A stretch of 60,263 nucleotides of DNA, taken from Planctomycetaceae bacterium. Its GTDB lineage: Bacteria; Planctomycetota; UBA1135; GCA-002686595. A program made the translations under genes and the position numbers. A model generated the notes under the pieces. The model was given only the letters and a program-made list of their open reading frames with translations. It did not search any database and had not been told where the DNA came from. The DNA is taken from positions 1 to 60,263 of the forward strand of contig WGMC01000012.1 of assembly GCA_016125265.1 (NCBI GenBank), read 5' to 3'. This document shows, piece by piece, positions 19,200 through 28,145 of the stretch (positions within the stretch are counted from its first letter, which is position 1; each line of letters starts with the position of its first letter).

Positions 19200-19325
19200 G
19201 CACCGGCGGACCGGGGCGGTCCGGGCAGAGCTTGGGCGCGGGGCGGTGGGCCGCCGTTGCGGTATTCTGCTGCCCCCACGCGCGCGCAGCGGGCCCCTGA
19301 TGGGCGCTGCGCCGCGGCCCCGATC

Positions 19326-19330
19326 AGGAG
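19326..19330 (+). promoter_or_regulatory. Shine-Dalgarno supporting a TTG start
   Basis: AGGAG lies 5 nt before an in-frame TTG at 19336. No comparable site precedes the upstream ATG at 19300 or the frame opening at 19246. Confidence 0.6.
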
Positions 19331-19335
19331 CCCCA

Positions 19336-20577
19336 TTGAGCCCCGCGACGAGCCCCGCCACCCATCTGATCCCCGCCTCCGCCGCCCGGCCCGGGGACGA
19401 TCCGATCTTCGCCCTGAACGCCGAGGCCACGCGCCGCGCCCAAGGGGGCGAGGACGTACTCAACGCGACCCTCGGGGCGCTGATCGAGGACGACGGGCAG
19501 CTCGCGGTGATGGCCAGTGTGTTCGAGGCCATGGGGCGCATTCCGCCGCGCCTCGCGGCGAGCTACGCGCCGATTTCCGGGCCGACCAAGTACCTGAACG
19601 CGATCCTCGACGACCTCTACGCCGGATCGCCGCTGCGCGATTCCGCCGTTGCCGTCGGCACACCGGGCGGCACTGGCGCCCTCTATTCGGCGATCGTGAA
19701 CTTTTTGGAGCCCGGCCAGAAGCTTTTGACCACCAGCTTCTACTGGAGCCCCTACGCGATCCTGGCGGACCACGCGCGGCGCGATGTGGCCACGTTCCGC
19801 ATGTTTGCTGGCGACGGGTCCTTCGACCTGGACAGTTTGCAGAGCGAACTCGCCGCGTTGATGCGCGCCCAAGGACGTGCGCTCGTGGTGCTCAACACAC
19901 CCTGCCACAACCCGACGGGGTTCTCGCTCGACGAGGACGAGTGGAGTGCGTTGGTGGCGATTCTGCTCGAAGCCGAGAAGGCGGGCCCCGTGACGCTGCT
20001 GCTCGACCTCGCGTACGAGAAGTTCGCGCGGCCCGATTCGCCCGCCTGGCGGCCCCACGTCGAGCGTTTGGTGAACGGCGGTGTGCCCGTCCTGGTCGCA
20101 TGGACCGCGAGCAAGGCGTTCACCCAATACGGCGGCCGCATCGGCGCCCTGGTGGCGGCCCACGGCGACGCGAAGGAGCGCGAGCGCTACAAGAACGCCC
20201 TTGGCTATTCGTGCCGCGGCACTTGGTCCAACTGCAACCACCTCGGCATGCAGGCCGTCGGCACGCTGTTGACCGATGGAGCCTTGCGCCAGAAGTCGTT
20301 GGCCGAACGCGAGGCGCTGCGCGACCTGCTCGACCGCCGTGTCGTGGCGTTCAACCGCGAAGCCGCGCGCGCTGGATTGGCGTACCCGCGCTACGAGGGC
20401 GGGTTCTTCGTGTGTGTCTTCTGCCGCGATTCGGCGGAGGTGGTGCGCGCTACCCAGGCGCGCGGTGTGTTCGTGGTGCCCCTTCCGGGGGCGGTGCGCG
20501 TGGCCCTCTGCTCCACACCCGAGGCCCAGGTGCCGCGCCTCGTGGACGCCCTGGCCGCGGCGGGAGCGGCCGGATGA
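19336..20577 (+). CDS. Class I/II PLP-dependent aminotransferase
   Basis: A 413-residue fold-type I aminotransferase. Visible signatures are GGTGALYSAIVNFLEPG (cofactor phosphate-side loop), TPCHNPTG (substrate-pocket Asn), LLDLAYEKF (Asp-x-x-Tyr pairing with the pyridine), and SKAFTQYGGRIG with the Schiff-base Lys at about 260 and a phosphate-binding Arg shortly after. The pattern is closest to aromatic/aspartate aminotransferases; the substrate is not determinable. The best start is the TTG at 19336 with AGGAG 5 nt upstream; an ATG at 19300 is the alternative. Its stop overlaps the following phosphoribosyltransferase start (ATGA), so the two are translationally coupled. Confidence 0.88.
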   Translation: MSPATSPATHLIPASAARPGDDPIFALNAEATRRAQGGEDVLNATLGALIEDDGQLAVMASVFEAMGRIPPRLAASYAPISGPTKYLNAILDDLYAGSPLRDSAVAVGTPGGTGALYSAIVNFLEPGQKLLTTSFYWSPYAILADHARRDVATFRMFAGDGSFDLDSLQSELAALMRAQGRALVVLNTPCHNPTGFSLDEDEWSALVAILLEAEKAGPVTLLLDLAYEKFARPDSPAWRPHVERLVNGGVPVLVAWTASKAFTQYGGRIGALVAAHGDAKERERYKNALGYSCRGTWSNCNHLGMQAVGTLLTDGALRQKSLAEREALRDLLDRRVVAFNREAARAGLAYPRYEGGFFVCVFCRDSAEVVRATQARGVFVVPLPGAVRVALCSTPEAQVPRLVDALAAAGAAG

Positions 20578-21398
20578 CGGACTGGCGCCGCCCGGACCCC
20601 GCGACGGGCACACCGGTGGTGGGCCAGCGCGCCCACGCCTACGGACCGCGTGTGTCGATCCTCGACAACGCATTCCTCTCGAGCGCCGTCGCGCGCATCG
20701 CAAGTCCCGAGGCCGCGCAGGGCGAGCTGGTGCCGCTGCTGCGCACCGTCTACACGGCGCTGCTCGTGGCGGTGCTCGGCTCCGAGTTCCCGCGCATCGA
20801 AGCCGAGCACCCGACGCGCATGGCGAGTGTGCACGGGGCGCTTGCCCACTGGCGCGGGCCGGTGCTCGACCCGGGTTGCCAGGTCGTCGTGTGCGACATC
20901 ATCCGCGCGGGCATCGTGCCCTCGCAGGTGTGTTTCGAGCTTCTGACGCAGGTGCTGCCGAGCGGTCAAGCGCGCCTCGACCACCTCAACATGGCACGCC
21001 GCGCCGATGCGGCCGGGCGTGTGAGCGGCGTGGATCTGTCGGGCTCGAAGATCGGCGGCAGCGTCGAGGGCCGCGTGTTGCTATTGCCCGATCCGATGGG
21101 CGCGACTGGTGCAACCACGCTGCGCGCCGTCGACCACTATCTCGAACACCACGGCCGACCCGCGGCGATCTTGGCCCTGCCGATGATTGCCACGCCGGAG
21201 TACCTGCGCGCCGTTCTGGACCACAGCGCTGGTATCCGCGTGACCACGGCCCGATTGGACCGCGGCCTGTCGGCGCCGGACGTTTTGCACTCCATGCCCG
21301 GCCAGCGCTGGGATGAGGAGCGCGGATTGGACGACCACGGTTACATCGTGCCCGGTGCCGGCGGCATGGGCGAGGTGCTCAACAACTCCTGGTGCTAA
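20574..21398 (+). CDS. upp: Uracil phosphoribosyltransferase-like protein
   Basis: A 274-residue type I phosphoribosyltransferase of the UPRTase family, which makes UMP from uracil and PRPP in pyrimidine salvage. The PRPP-binding loop is LPDPMGATGATTLRAVDHYL (Asp at about 173). VVCDIIRAGIVPSQ corresponds to the RAG(x) hydrophobic segment, and LALPMIATPEYLRAV precedes the C-terminal uracil hood GLDDHGYIVPGAGGMGE, equivalent to DhgYI.PGlGDaGDR with the terminal acidic pair changed. It is longer than E. coli Upp (208). The start ATG overlaps the aminotransferase stop by 4 nt. The substituted C-terminus leaves room for a different base or a regulatory role. Confidence 0.8.
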   Translation: MTDWRRPDPATGTPVVGQRAHAYGPRVSILDNAFLSSAVARIASPEAAQGELVPLLRTVYTALLVAVLGSEFPRIEAEHPTRMASVHGALAHWRGPVLDPGCQVVVCDIIRAGIVPSQVCFELLTQVLPSGQARLDHLNMARRADAAGRVSGVDLSGSKIGGSVEGRVLLLPDPMGATGATTLRAVDHYLEHHGRPAAILALPMIATPEYLRAVLDHSAGIRVTTARLDRGLSAPDVLHSMPGQRWDEERGLDDHGYIVPGAGGMGEVLNNSWC

Positions 21399-21412
21399 CC
21401 CCCGATACTTCG

Positions 21413-21817
21413 ATGCGAGCCCAACACCTGGTCTTCCTGTTCGTGCTTTCGCTCGTCGCCTGCAGCGAGACCGCGAAGGAGCCGCAAACGCCCAACCCGA
21501 CTCCCTTGGCGACACCCGCGGCGCCGACGGACCCCGCGCCGGTAGCGGACGCTTCCGCCCTCTACCGACAGGCCGTGTGCGTGGGCTGCCATGGGCCCAA
21601 GTTGGAAGGTGGGGTGCTGGGTCCGGTGCTCACCGGACTCTCGGCGCACTGGAACCGCGAGGACTTGGCGCGCTTCTTCGCCGACCCGGAGAGTTTCGTG
21701 GCGAGCGTGCCACGCATCGCCGAGCAGAAGGCCAAGTACTCGATGCCGATGCCACCCGCGGCTGGCCTCTCGGAAGCGGAGCGGCTGGCGCTCGCCGATT
21801 GGCTGTTGCAGCACTGA
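21413..21817 (+). CDS. c-type cytochrome lipoprotein
   Basis: A 134-residue protein with a lipoprotein signal (LVFLFVLSLVAC), a Thr/Pro/Ala-rich linker, then a small cytochrome c domain: haem attachment CVGCH at about residue 56 and a likely distal Met in KYSMPMP. The length and single CxxCH fit a class I mono-haem cytochrome tethered to a membrane and facing the periplasm. The upstream GTG at 21392 would add seven residues before the signal peptide, so I use the ATG. It starts 15 nt after the phosphoribosyltransferase gene and may be read from the same transcript, although no metabolic link is apparent. Confidence 0.85.
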   Translation: MRAQHLVFLFVLSLVACSETAKEPQTPNPTPLATPAAPTDPAPVADASALYRQAVCVGCHGPKLEGGVLGPVLTGLSAHWNREDLARFFADPESFVASVPRIAEQKAKYSMPMPPAAGLSEAERLALADWLLQH

Positions 21818-21862
21818 GATTGCCCGCGTCCCAAGACCCCGCGAGTTCGTCCACGCCCCCCG

Positions 21863-24800
21863 ATGTTGCCGCCGCCCCCGAGTGACGAAATCCTCTCCCG
21901 CGCCCAGGAGGTGGAGGGGTACCGGGTGCTGCCGCCCTGTGTCATCTACTCGAAGTTGGGTGAGGGTGGCATGGGCGCGGTGTACCGCGGCCGGCACCTC
22001 AACCTCGACATCGATGTCGCGGTCAAGTGCCTGAAGCCCGGACTCGTCGGCGACGACGCGCAGTTCGTCGTGCGTTTCCAACGGGAGGCGCGCGCCGCGG
22101 CACAGATCAGCCACCAGAACGTGATCCGCGTGTTCGACGTGGCGGAGAGCCGCGGTCTGCACTACCTGATCATGGAGTTCGTGCAGGGCGAAACCGCGCG
22201 CGATCGGGTGAAGCGGAAGGGGCGGCTCGGTGTCGGGGAAGCCCTCGAAATCGTGTACCGCTCGGCCCTCGGCCTCGGCGAGGCGCACCGGCGCGGCTTC
22301 GTGCACCGCGACATCAAACCCGACAACATCCTGATCTCGTCGGGAGGTGTGGTGAAGGTGGCGGACCTCGGGCTCGCCAAACCCGCCACGCGCGAAGACG
22401 ACGGCTCGATGATGTCCATGACGGGCGTGAACGTCGTCATGGGCACACCGCAGTACATGCCACCGGAACAATGGGAGAGCGCCAAGAACGTCACCGCCGC
22501 CGCGGACGTGTGGGCGCTCGGGGCGACGCTCTACTACCTCCTCTGCGCCGATGAGGCGATCCAGAAGGACTCCCTGCCGCGCATCATGCAGCAGGTGATC
22601 CTGAAACCCTTCCCGGATCCGCGCACCGTGCGGACCGATGTGCCCGAGGACGTCGCCGCGCTGATCGCCAAGGCAACGGCAAGCAAGCCCGCCGACCGGT
22701 TCGCCGACGGCCAGTACCTCGCCGAAGCGCTCGAAGTGCTCGCAACGCGGCGCCAATCCCTGCGCGATGCGGACGCGGGCACGTCGATCGGCGCCCAGAC
22801 GTTGGTCTCGCCGCCGCCCGCACAGACGTTGGCGAAGATCCGCGTGCGGCTCGACCAGAAACCGTCGACCGATGCGCAGACGATGATGTCGGGGCCCTCC
22901 AGCCAAGCCGCGACGATTCCCGGCATGGCGTCCGGCGCGACGATGGCAGGTGGCGGGACCTTGGCCGCGGGCGGCACGTTCAACATGCCGCGGGCCGAGG
23001 GGGATTCGGCCCTGCGGAGCGCTCCGCGAAAGCCGCCGATCTTGGTGTGGATCGGTGGAGGCATCGCGCTCGTCGCCGGCCTCTGGTTCGCATTCGGACC
23101 CAAGTCCGAGCCGCCGCGCGGAGTCTTCGAACGCGCCATGGAGTACGAAGCCGCCGGCCGTTTCGCCGACGCGCGCGGCGAACTCGTTCGGGCGTACGGC
23201 GCCGATCGCAGCCTGCCGGGGCAAACCGAACGCCTGGCGGAACTCGACTACAACTGGGCGAAGGCTTCCCTCGCCAGTGGGGACTGGGCATCGGCCCTCG
23301 AGCAGGTCGATCGCAGCTTGGCGCAGCGCAGCAGTCCCGACGGAACCGCGCTGCGCCAGGAAGTGGTCCGCGCGACGAGTTCGCACCTCGAGGAAGTGCT
23401 GCAGCGCACCCATCCGTCCGACGAACCCGTGCCGAAGGGTGTGGAACTCGAGTTCCACGGCGTGCTCGCGTCGGCGCACGTGGCGGAGTTGTTGCTCGGC
23501 GGCAAGCCCGTCGAACGCGGTGAGGACGGCTCGTTCCGCGCGCCCGCCACTCCGGGCCCCGACGGCAACGTCGCCGTCGCCGTGCGCCTGGTGCGCGGGC
23601 AGGAAGTGTCGCTCCAGCCGTGGAAGGTGCGATTCCAACCGACCGACGAGGTCTCGCTGGACGTTGTGGGCGAGCTGACGCTTGTCGACGAGGAGGCCAA
23701 GGACCTGCTCGTGATCGTCGCGCCGGATGCGAGCCTGCGCATCGACGGGGTTCCGATCGAGCTGGCGCCCGGCGCGACGCAGTACCGCCACCGGGTGCGC
23801 TCCACCCTGGAGGATCCGCCGCCGATCGAGATCGCGGTGCAGAAGGAGGGCTTCAAGCCCAGCGTGCGCACGGTCGTCGTGAAGCGCGAGGTGCGCCCCA
23901 TCAGCCTGGTGGGCGCACCCGTGCCCCTCGGCGGCGCCGCGCTGCTGCCGGACGGCCGCATCGGCGTGCCCGGCGAAAGCGCGGAACTGCGCCTGCGCTT
24001 CTCCGAGCGCCCCGACGAGTTGCGCCTGGACGGCGTGCCGCTGGCGAACGATGGCGCGCAAGCGAACGGCGAGTGGATGCTGAATGTGCCCATGGAGGGA
24101 GCTGCAACCCGCAGCGTGGCGCTGGAGGCGCGCCGCCGCTTCCGCACCCCGACCAGCTTGGACATCGGACTCGTCGCCGTCCCGCGGCAACCACTCTTGG
24201 GGTGGGAAACGCCGGTCGCGGAAACGGGGCAAACCGAGGCCGCCGAGCAGGATCTGGCGGTGCGCGTCGACGAATGGACCGTGTCCGCCGAGGCGCGCGT
24301 CGGCAACCGCCGTGTACCCCTGCGGCCCGCGGCCGAAGACCGCCGGCTGTTGCTCGGCAACGTGCCGTTGGCCCTTGGCACGAACCGCATCGAGCTCGAA
24401 CTGACGGACGTGCTCGGACGCAAACACACGGGCCTGCGTGTCTTGGAGCGGCTGAAACCGCCGGCCGCCGCGACGTTGGCGACGGTGGTCTGGGACGGTG
24501 GCGCCGTGCAGCGCGGCGTAGCGCGTGGCGCTCGGGTCCTCGTGCACACTCCCGGTGTGTTGCGGGTGGCCGGTACGGACCACGAGGAATTGGTGCTCGT
24601 GGTCGATGGCGTGGAGAACGTGTTGCCGCCCGGCGACGTCGATCTGACGCGCTGGCTGAAGGAGGGCGAACCGGTGGCGCTGCGTCTGACAGCGCGCGGC
24701 CGCGGGGGTGCGTCCGCGCCGCTCGACGCCCAAGTGCTGCTCGATTCGACCGCACCGGAGCTCGACTTCGTCGATCCCGAGCCCGCCGTGCCCGGCATGA

Positions 24801-25498
24801 ATGTGATGCTGCGGGGGACGTGGTCGGACCGCGGCGGTATCGCCCAGGTGACGGTCGCTGGCCGCGAGGCTCGCTTGAGTGGCCCGACGGTCGAGGGTGG
24901 CCGGGGCGGCTTCGAAGTCGAGTGGCGGGTGCCGGCGGAACCCATCGAACTGGAAGTGGTGGCCCTCGACCGGGCCGGCAACCGCGCGACGCGCAACCTC
25001 AACCTCGTGCCGCTGACGGGCGACAACCTGCCGCCGATCGTCGTGCCCGCGGGCTTCGAGCCGCTCGACCCCCTCGATCGCAACGCATCCGGCTATCCGA
25101 AACACCTGCGCCACGTAGCGACGGGGATCGAACTCGTGGCGATCGGGTTTGCGAACAGCGGCAAACCGGACTTCTACGCGGGTGTGGGCGAGGTCACGGA
25201 GGCCCAGTGGAACCAATCGCCCGGAAGTGTGAAGCCGAAGGTGTCGGTCACGGCCGACGACGTGGACCGCTGGTGCAAGGACCGGGGATTCGCCTTGCCG
25301 ACCCGCGCCGAATCCGCGCACATGGCCTCGGACGCGCCCGCTAGCCTGAGTGGCCTGACGAGCTTGCCGGACGAGTGGCTCGGCGAGGCTGCTTCGGCGA
25401 CACGACGCCACCTGCGCTCGGGCACTTCGACGGACGGCTCCCTCGAAGTCTACAAGCGCAATTCCCAACTGGGCCTGCGTGTCGTCTACCGCCCCTGA
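21863..25498 (+). CDS. Transmembrane Ser/Thr protein kinase with C-terminal FGE-sulfatase-like domain
   Basis: A 1211-residue protein. The kinase domain spans about 28-290: glycine loop GEGGMGAVYRG, catalytic Lys in VAVKCLKP (about 55), HRDIKPDN (about 150), DLG in place of DFG in VADLGLAKP, and a GTPQYMPPEQW P+1 loop. A Thr/Ala linker leads to one membrane helix at about 393-413 (ILVWIGGGIALVAGLWFAF). The periplasmic half of about 660 residues is beta-rich, and the last about 135 residues resemble a formylglycine-generating-enzyme fold (VGEVTEAQW, CKDRGFALPTRAESAHMA, final LGLRVVYRP). The active-site cysteines of true FGE are not evident, so this is probably a binding module. It is presumably a receptor kinase sensing envelope signals. 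Confidence 0.9.
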   Translation: MLPPPPSDEILSRAQEVEGYRVLPPCVIYSKLGEGGMGAVYRGRHLNLDIDVAVKCLKPGLVGDDAQFVVRFQREARAAAQISHQNVIRVFDVAESRGLHYLIMEFVQGETARDRVKRKGRLGVGEALEIVYRSALGLGEAHRRGFVHRDIKPDNILISSGGVVKVADLGLAKPATREDDGSMMSMTGVNVVMGTPQYMPPEQWESAKNVTAAADVWALGATLYYLLCADEAIQKDSLPRIMQQVILKPFPDPRTVRTDVPEDVAALIAKATASKPADRFADGQYLAEALEVLATRRQSLRDADAGTSIGAQTLVSPPPAQTLAKIRVRLDQKPSTDAQTMMSGPSSQAATIPGMASGATMAGGGTLAAGGTFNMPRAEGDSALRSAPRKPPILVWIGGGIALVAGLWFAFGPKSEPPRGVFERAMEYEAAGRFADARGELVRAYGADRSLPGQTERLAELDYNWAKASLASGDWASALEQVDRSLAQRSSPDGTALRQEVVRATSSHLEEVLQRTHPSDEPVPKGVELEFHGVLASAHVAELLLGGKPVERGEDGSFRAPATPGPDGNVAVAVRLVRGQEVSLQPWKVRFQPTDEVSLDVVGELTLVDEEAKDLLVIVAPDASLRIDGVPIELAPGATQYRHRVRSTLEDPPPIEIAVQKEGFKPSVRTVVVKREVRPISLVGAPVPLGGAALLPDGRIGVPGESAELRLRFSERPDELRLDGVPLANDGAQANGEWMLNVPMEGAATRSVALEARRRFRTPTSLDIGLVAVPRQPLLGWETPVAETGQTEAAEQDLAVRVDEWTVSAEARVGNRRVPLRPAAEDRRLLLGNVPLALGTNRIELELTDVLGRKHTGLRVLERLKPPAAATLATVVWDGGAVQRGVARGARVLVHTPGVLRVAGTDHEELVLVVDGVENVLPPGDVDLTRWLKEGEPVALRLTARGRGGASAPLDAQVLLDSTAPELDFVDPEPAVPGMNVMLRGTWSDRGGIAQVTVAGREARLSGPTVEGGRGGFEVEWRVPAEPIELEVVALDRAGNRATRNLNLVPLTGDNLPPIVVPAGFEPLDPLDRNASGYPKHLRHVATGIELVAIGFANSGKPDFYAGVGEVTEAQWNQSPGSVKPKVSVTADDVDRWCKDRGFALPTRAESAHMASDAPASLSGLTSLPDEWLGEAASATRRHLRSGTSTDGSLEVYKRNSQLGLRVVYRP

Positions 25499-25504
25499 AA
25501 ACAA

Positions 25505-25542
25505 GAACTGCGGCCGTTCGCGGGGGCGAACGGCCGCAGTTC
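25505..25542. terminator. Strong hairpin terminator between convergent genes
   Basis: A perfect 17-bp stem (25505-25521 with 25526-25542) with a GGGG loop, 7 nt after the kinase stop and 27 nt before the stop of the opposite-strand barrel gene. There is no U-tract on either side. The symmetry could serve both strands. Confidence 0.75.
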
Positions 25543-25569
25543 CGAGCGGCGCTCGATCTGGATGATCGG

Positions 25570-26367
25570 TCAGCGTCGCCAGGCGACGGTGAGCGCGGCG
25601 GCGGTGTAGTCGTCGTCGATCCCGAAGAAGAAGGCCGAGTCGTCGAAGCTGTCCGTCGCGCCGTAGTTGGTCTTCGAGTACAGCAACGAGAGGCCCAAGG
25701 TCAGGCCGTTCGACATGCGGTACCGAGAACCGAACTCGACGCTCGTTTGGAAGGCGTAGCCCGTCTGGTCGCTGCCACCGCCCTTGACGTCGCTCGCACC
25801 CGTGCCGACGCCGATGTCGGCGAACAGCGTGATCTCCGACATGCGGTTGTCGGTGATGGTTTGGCGCAGGATGTACTCGGGCTCGGCCGACAGCTTGACG
25901 CCGAGGGTCGAGTACTCGGCCGAGTTCTGCGCGTCGAAGTCCACGTCCGCCTCGTGCAGGTACGGGCCGAAACGCACCGGGATGCGGAACTGGTCGTCGA
26001 TCGTCGCGCGGTAGGCGACGCCGAAGTAGATGTTGGTGGAGTCGACGCCGGTGTCGTCCGAACCCGAGTCCTCCAGGGTGTCGTCCGAGGAGCCGAAGCT
26101 TGCGTTGGCGAAGAAGCCCAGTTGGGAGGGGAAGAAGTACTCGCCGCGCAGGTGGTGCACGAGCGCACTCGCCGAGCCCCCGAAGGAGCCCACGTCGGTG
26201 TTGATCACCTCGAACTTCTGGTCGCCGAAGCTGGCCGAGTAGCCGATCGAGAGGCGGGGGTGCACCAGGTCCATGCCACTCTGGGCCTGGGCCCCGGCGG
26301 CAAAGGTGGCGAGGGAAATCAGCAGGCCGGCGCCCGTGGCCAGGCGCGTGTGGAGGTGGTTCTGCAT
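25570..26367 (-). CDS. Outer-membrane beta-barrel protein
   Basis: A 265-residue protein with a signal peptide (LATGAGLLISLATFAAGAQA) followed by alternating amphipathic strands such as PRLSIGYSASFGDQKFEV, LRGEYFFPSQLGFFANASFG, STNIYFGVAYRATI, EPEYILRQTI, SEITLFADIGVGTG, and a C-terminal strand ending in a non-canonical AWRR. The pattern of Asp/Ser-rich loops between strands is typical of small 8-12-stranded barrels. It could be a porin-like or structural OMP; the substrate is unknown. A 147-nt divergent gap separates it from the secreted protein gene at 26515. Its transcript would end at the hairpin at 25505-25542. Confidence 0.8.
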   Translation of the reverse strand: MQNHLHTRLATGAGLLISLATFAAGAQAQSGMDLVHPRLSIGYSASFGDQKFEVINTDVGSFGGSASALVHHLRGEYFFPSQLGFFANASFGSSDDTLEDSGSDDTGVDSTNIYFGVAYRATIDDQFRIPVRFGPYLHEADVDFDAQNSAEYSTLGVKLSAEPEYILRQTITDNRMSEITLFADIGVGTGASDVKGGGSDQTGYAFQTSVEFGSRYRMSNGLTLGLSLLYSKTNYGATDSFDDSAFFFGIDDDYTAAALTVAWRR

Positions 26368-26500
26368 GGGGGGGTGGGTTGGAGATGGACGACTGGACCG
26401 CGGAAAGCTAAGTGGGGTTCAGGTATCTGTCAACCGGCGGACGGCGCGGGCCTTTCCCGGCCGCGATCGCGGCGGCCAGGTACCATCGGGAGCCCCCTGG

Positions 26501-26506
26501 GAGGAG
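26501..26506 (+). promoter_or_regulatory. Shine-Dalgarno fixing the start at 26515
   Basis: GAGGAG lies 8 nt before the ATG at 26515. The frame is open 380 codons farther upstream over unrelated antisense sequence, so this site decides the start. Confidence 0.7.
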
Positions 26507-26514
26507 CTGCCACG

Positions 26515-28131
26515 ATGAGACGCGCGATCTTTTGCTGGTTCCTTGCCGCTCTGGCGGCCCACGCGGTGCCCGCTGCCGCCCAGTTCTGCGGCGCCGAGGA
26601 CTTCGGCAGCCCGTTGGCGCCGAACGGGGTGGCGAGCTCTCAAGGTCGACTGTTCACCTTCGGCCAAGCGGCCTCGGGCAGGCGGGTGGCGGAGCGCGGC
26701 ATCGATGGTTGGGACCTCCTGCCGGGCGTGTTCTCGGGCGCCGTCCGCGCCGTCGCCGATACGGCGGTGTTCGGGCTGGTCGCGACGGGCGACTTCCTTG
26801 CCGTCGATGACCAGCCAGCCGCTCGCGTCGCGCGCTTCGACGGCACCGCATGGTTGTCCTTGGGCGCGGGCGTCGCGGAGCCCGCTGCGTCGGTGCGCGC
26901 CTGCGTGGAGCACGGCGGCGAACTCTACGTCGGCGGTTCGTTCGCCAGCGCGGGCGGCGTGCCCGCTGCCAATGTCGCCCGTTTCGATGGCGCGAGCTGG
27001 AGCGGCTTGAACGGCGGTCTCAACGGGACGGTGCACGACCTCGTCAGTTTTGGCGGCTTGCTGGTCGCCGCGGGCAGCTTCACTTCCGCGGACGGCTTGC
27101 CGATCGCGGGCGTGGCCGCGTGGGACGGCACGACGTGGCTGCAGTTGGGCGGCCAGAACTTTCCCACCGTCTACGACCTCGAGGTGAGCGGAACGCGGCT
27201 CTACGCCGCCGGTGGACTGGTGCGTGTCTACTCGCAGGGTGCCTGGAGCATGCTTGGCGCGCAGCCCGTCGACGTCGCGGCGCGCAGCGTCGTCGCGGGT
27301 GCTGGCGGCATTTTTGTCAACGGCGTCTGGCAGACTTTCTGCCTCAGTTGGGGCGGGGACCCGTGCATCGTGCGCGCGCGCTTCGCGGACGGCGTCTGGA
27401 GCCAGCTCGACTTCGACGATCTCGCTCCAACCGTGTCGTTCCTGCGCGCGGCTGCCCACGGCGATGCGATCTACGAATCGGGCGGTTCCGCGAACCAGTT
27501 GCGGGTCTACTCGGCCCAGCCGAAGCTCGTCAATTGGTACCCCAAGAGCCTGCCCTGGTACGGCGCCGCGCAACTGACGCTGGTGATGGGGTGCCACAAC
27601 CCGCAGCTGCCCGTGCTGGTTTCGATCGGCGGCGCGGCGCCCCTCTCGACCACGTTCGTCGCGCCAAACCTCTACCGCGTCGACATCCAAGGCGATGTGA
27701 CGGGTACCGCGGGGGCGCAGGACCTCTTGGTGACCCAGGGACCCGCGTCGAGCAGCGCTCCCGAGGCGTTGCTCGTGCTGCCGCAGCTGCGTGTGCAGGC
27801 GGGATCCCTGTTCGCGCAGTACGTCCGCTTCTTCGTCGACAACGCCAGCCAGAACGGCACCGCGTGGTTGTTCTGGAGCGCCGCAAAGCTACCGCTGCCC
27901 TTGGAACTGCCCGGCATCTTCCACGGCTGGGCGCTCGACGCCGGCGCGTTTGGGTTGCTCGGCAGCGGCACGTTGTCGGCACCCACGTCCCTGCCGACGC
28001 TGGGATTGGCCGTGCCGCTCGGCACCTTCCCGCCGGGGCTCTCCTTCCCGGCCCAGGCGTTCGTGCTGGAGCAAACTCCGGACGGCCCGCGGCTTGCGTT
28101 CACGAACACGACGCTGGTCGTGATGGGCTGA
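26515..28131 (+). CDS. Secreted beta-propeller repeat protein with lineage-type C-terminal domain
   Basis: A 538-residue protein with a signal peptide (IFCWFLAALAAHAVPAAA). Repeats of the form ARFDGTAWLSLGAG, ELYVGGSFASAGGVP, ARFDGASWSGLNGG, LVAAGSFTSADGLP and AWDGTTWLQLGG occupy about 85-230; these are kelch/Rax2-like blades common in secreted planctomycete proteins. The second half contains YPKSLPWYGAAQLTLVMGC and a terminal beta-domain (VPLGTFPPGLSFPAQAFVL ... FTNTTLVVMG) related to the C-terminus of the protein at 5717-7300. It is presumably exported. Its partner is unknown. It ends 14 nt before the convergent gene at 28146. Confidence 0.8.
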   Translation: MRRAIFCWFLAALAAHAVPAAAQFCGAEDFGSPLAPNGVASSQGRLFTFGQAASGRRVAERGIDGWDLLPGVFSGAVRAVADTAVFGLVATGDFLAVDDQPAARVARFDGTAWLSLGAGVAEPAASVRACVEHGGELYVGGSFASAGGVPAANVARFDGASWSGLNGGLNGTVHDLVSFGGLLVAAGSFTSADGLPIAGVAAWDGTTWLQLGGQNFPTVYDLEVSGTRLYAAGGLVRVYSQGAWSMLGAQPVDVAARSVVAGAGGIFVNGVWQTFCLSWGGDPCIVRARFADGVWSQLDFDDLAPTVSFLRAAAHGDAIYESGGSANQLRVYSAQPKLVNWYPKSLPWYGAAQLTLVMGCHNPQLPVLVSIGGAAPLSTTFVAPNLYRVDIQGDVTGTAGAQDLLVTQGPASSSAPEALLVLPQLRVQAGSLFAQYVRFFVDNASQNGTAWLFWSAAKLPLPLELPGIFHGWALDAGAFGLLGSGTLSAPTSLPTLGLAVPLGTFPPGLSFPAQAFVLEQTPDGPRLAFTNTTLVVMG

Positions 28132-28145
28132 ACCGCGGGTGGGCG

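Noticed and set aside
18330..19541. A 403-codon minus-strand frame over the HhH-like gene and the start of the aminotransferase
   Set aside because: It also overlaps the start of the YebC gene and the aminotransferase N-terminus, lacks motifs, and has Arg/Pro/Ala-rich shadow composition.
21395..25504. A 1369-codon open frame on the minus strand opposite the kinase gene
   Set aside because: It mirrors the kinase gene exactly, has Arg/His/Gln-rich composition and no recognisable motif, while the plus strand has a full kinase domain. High GC keeps antisense frames open.
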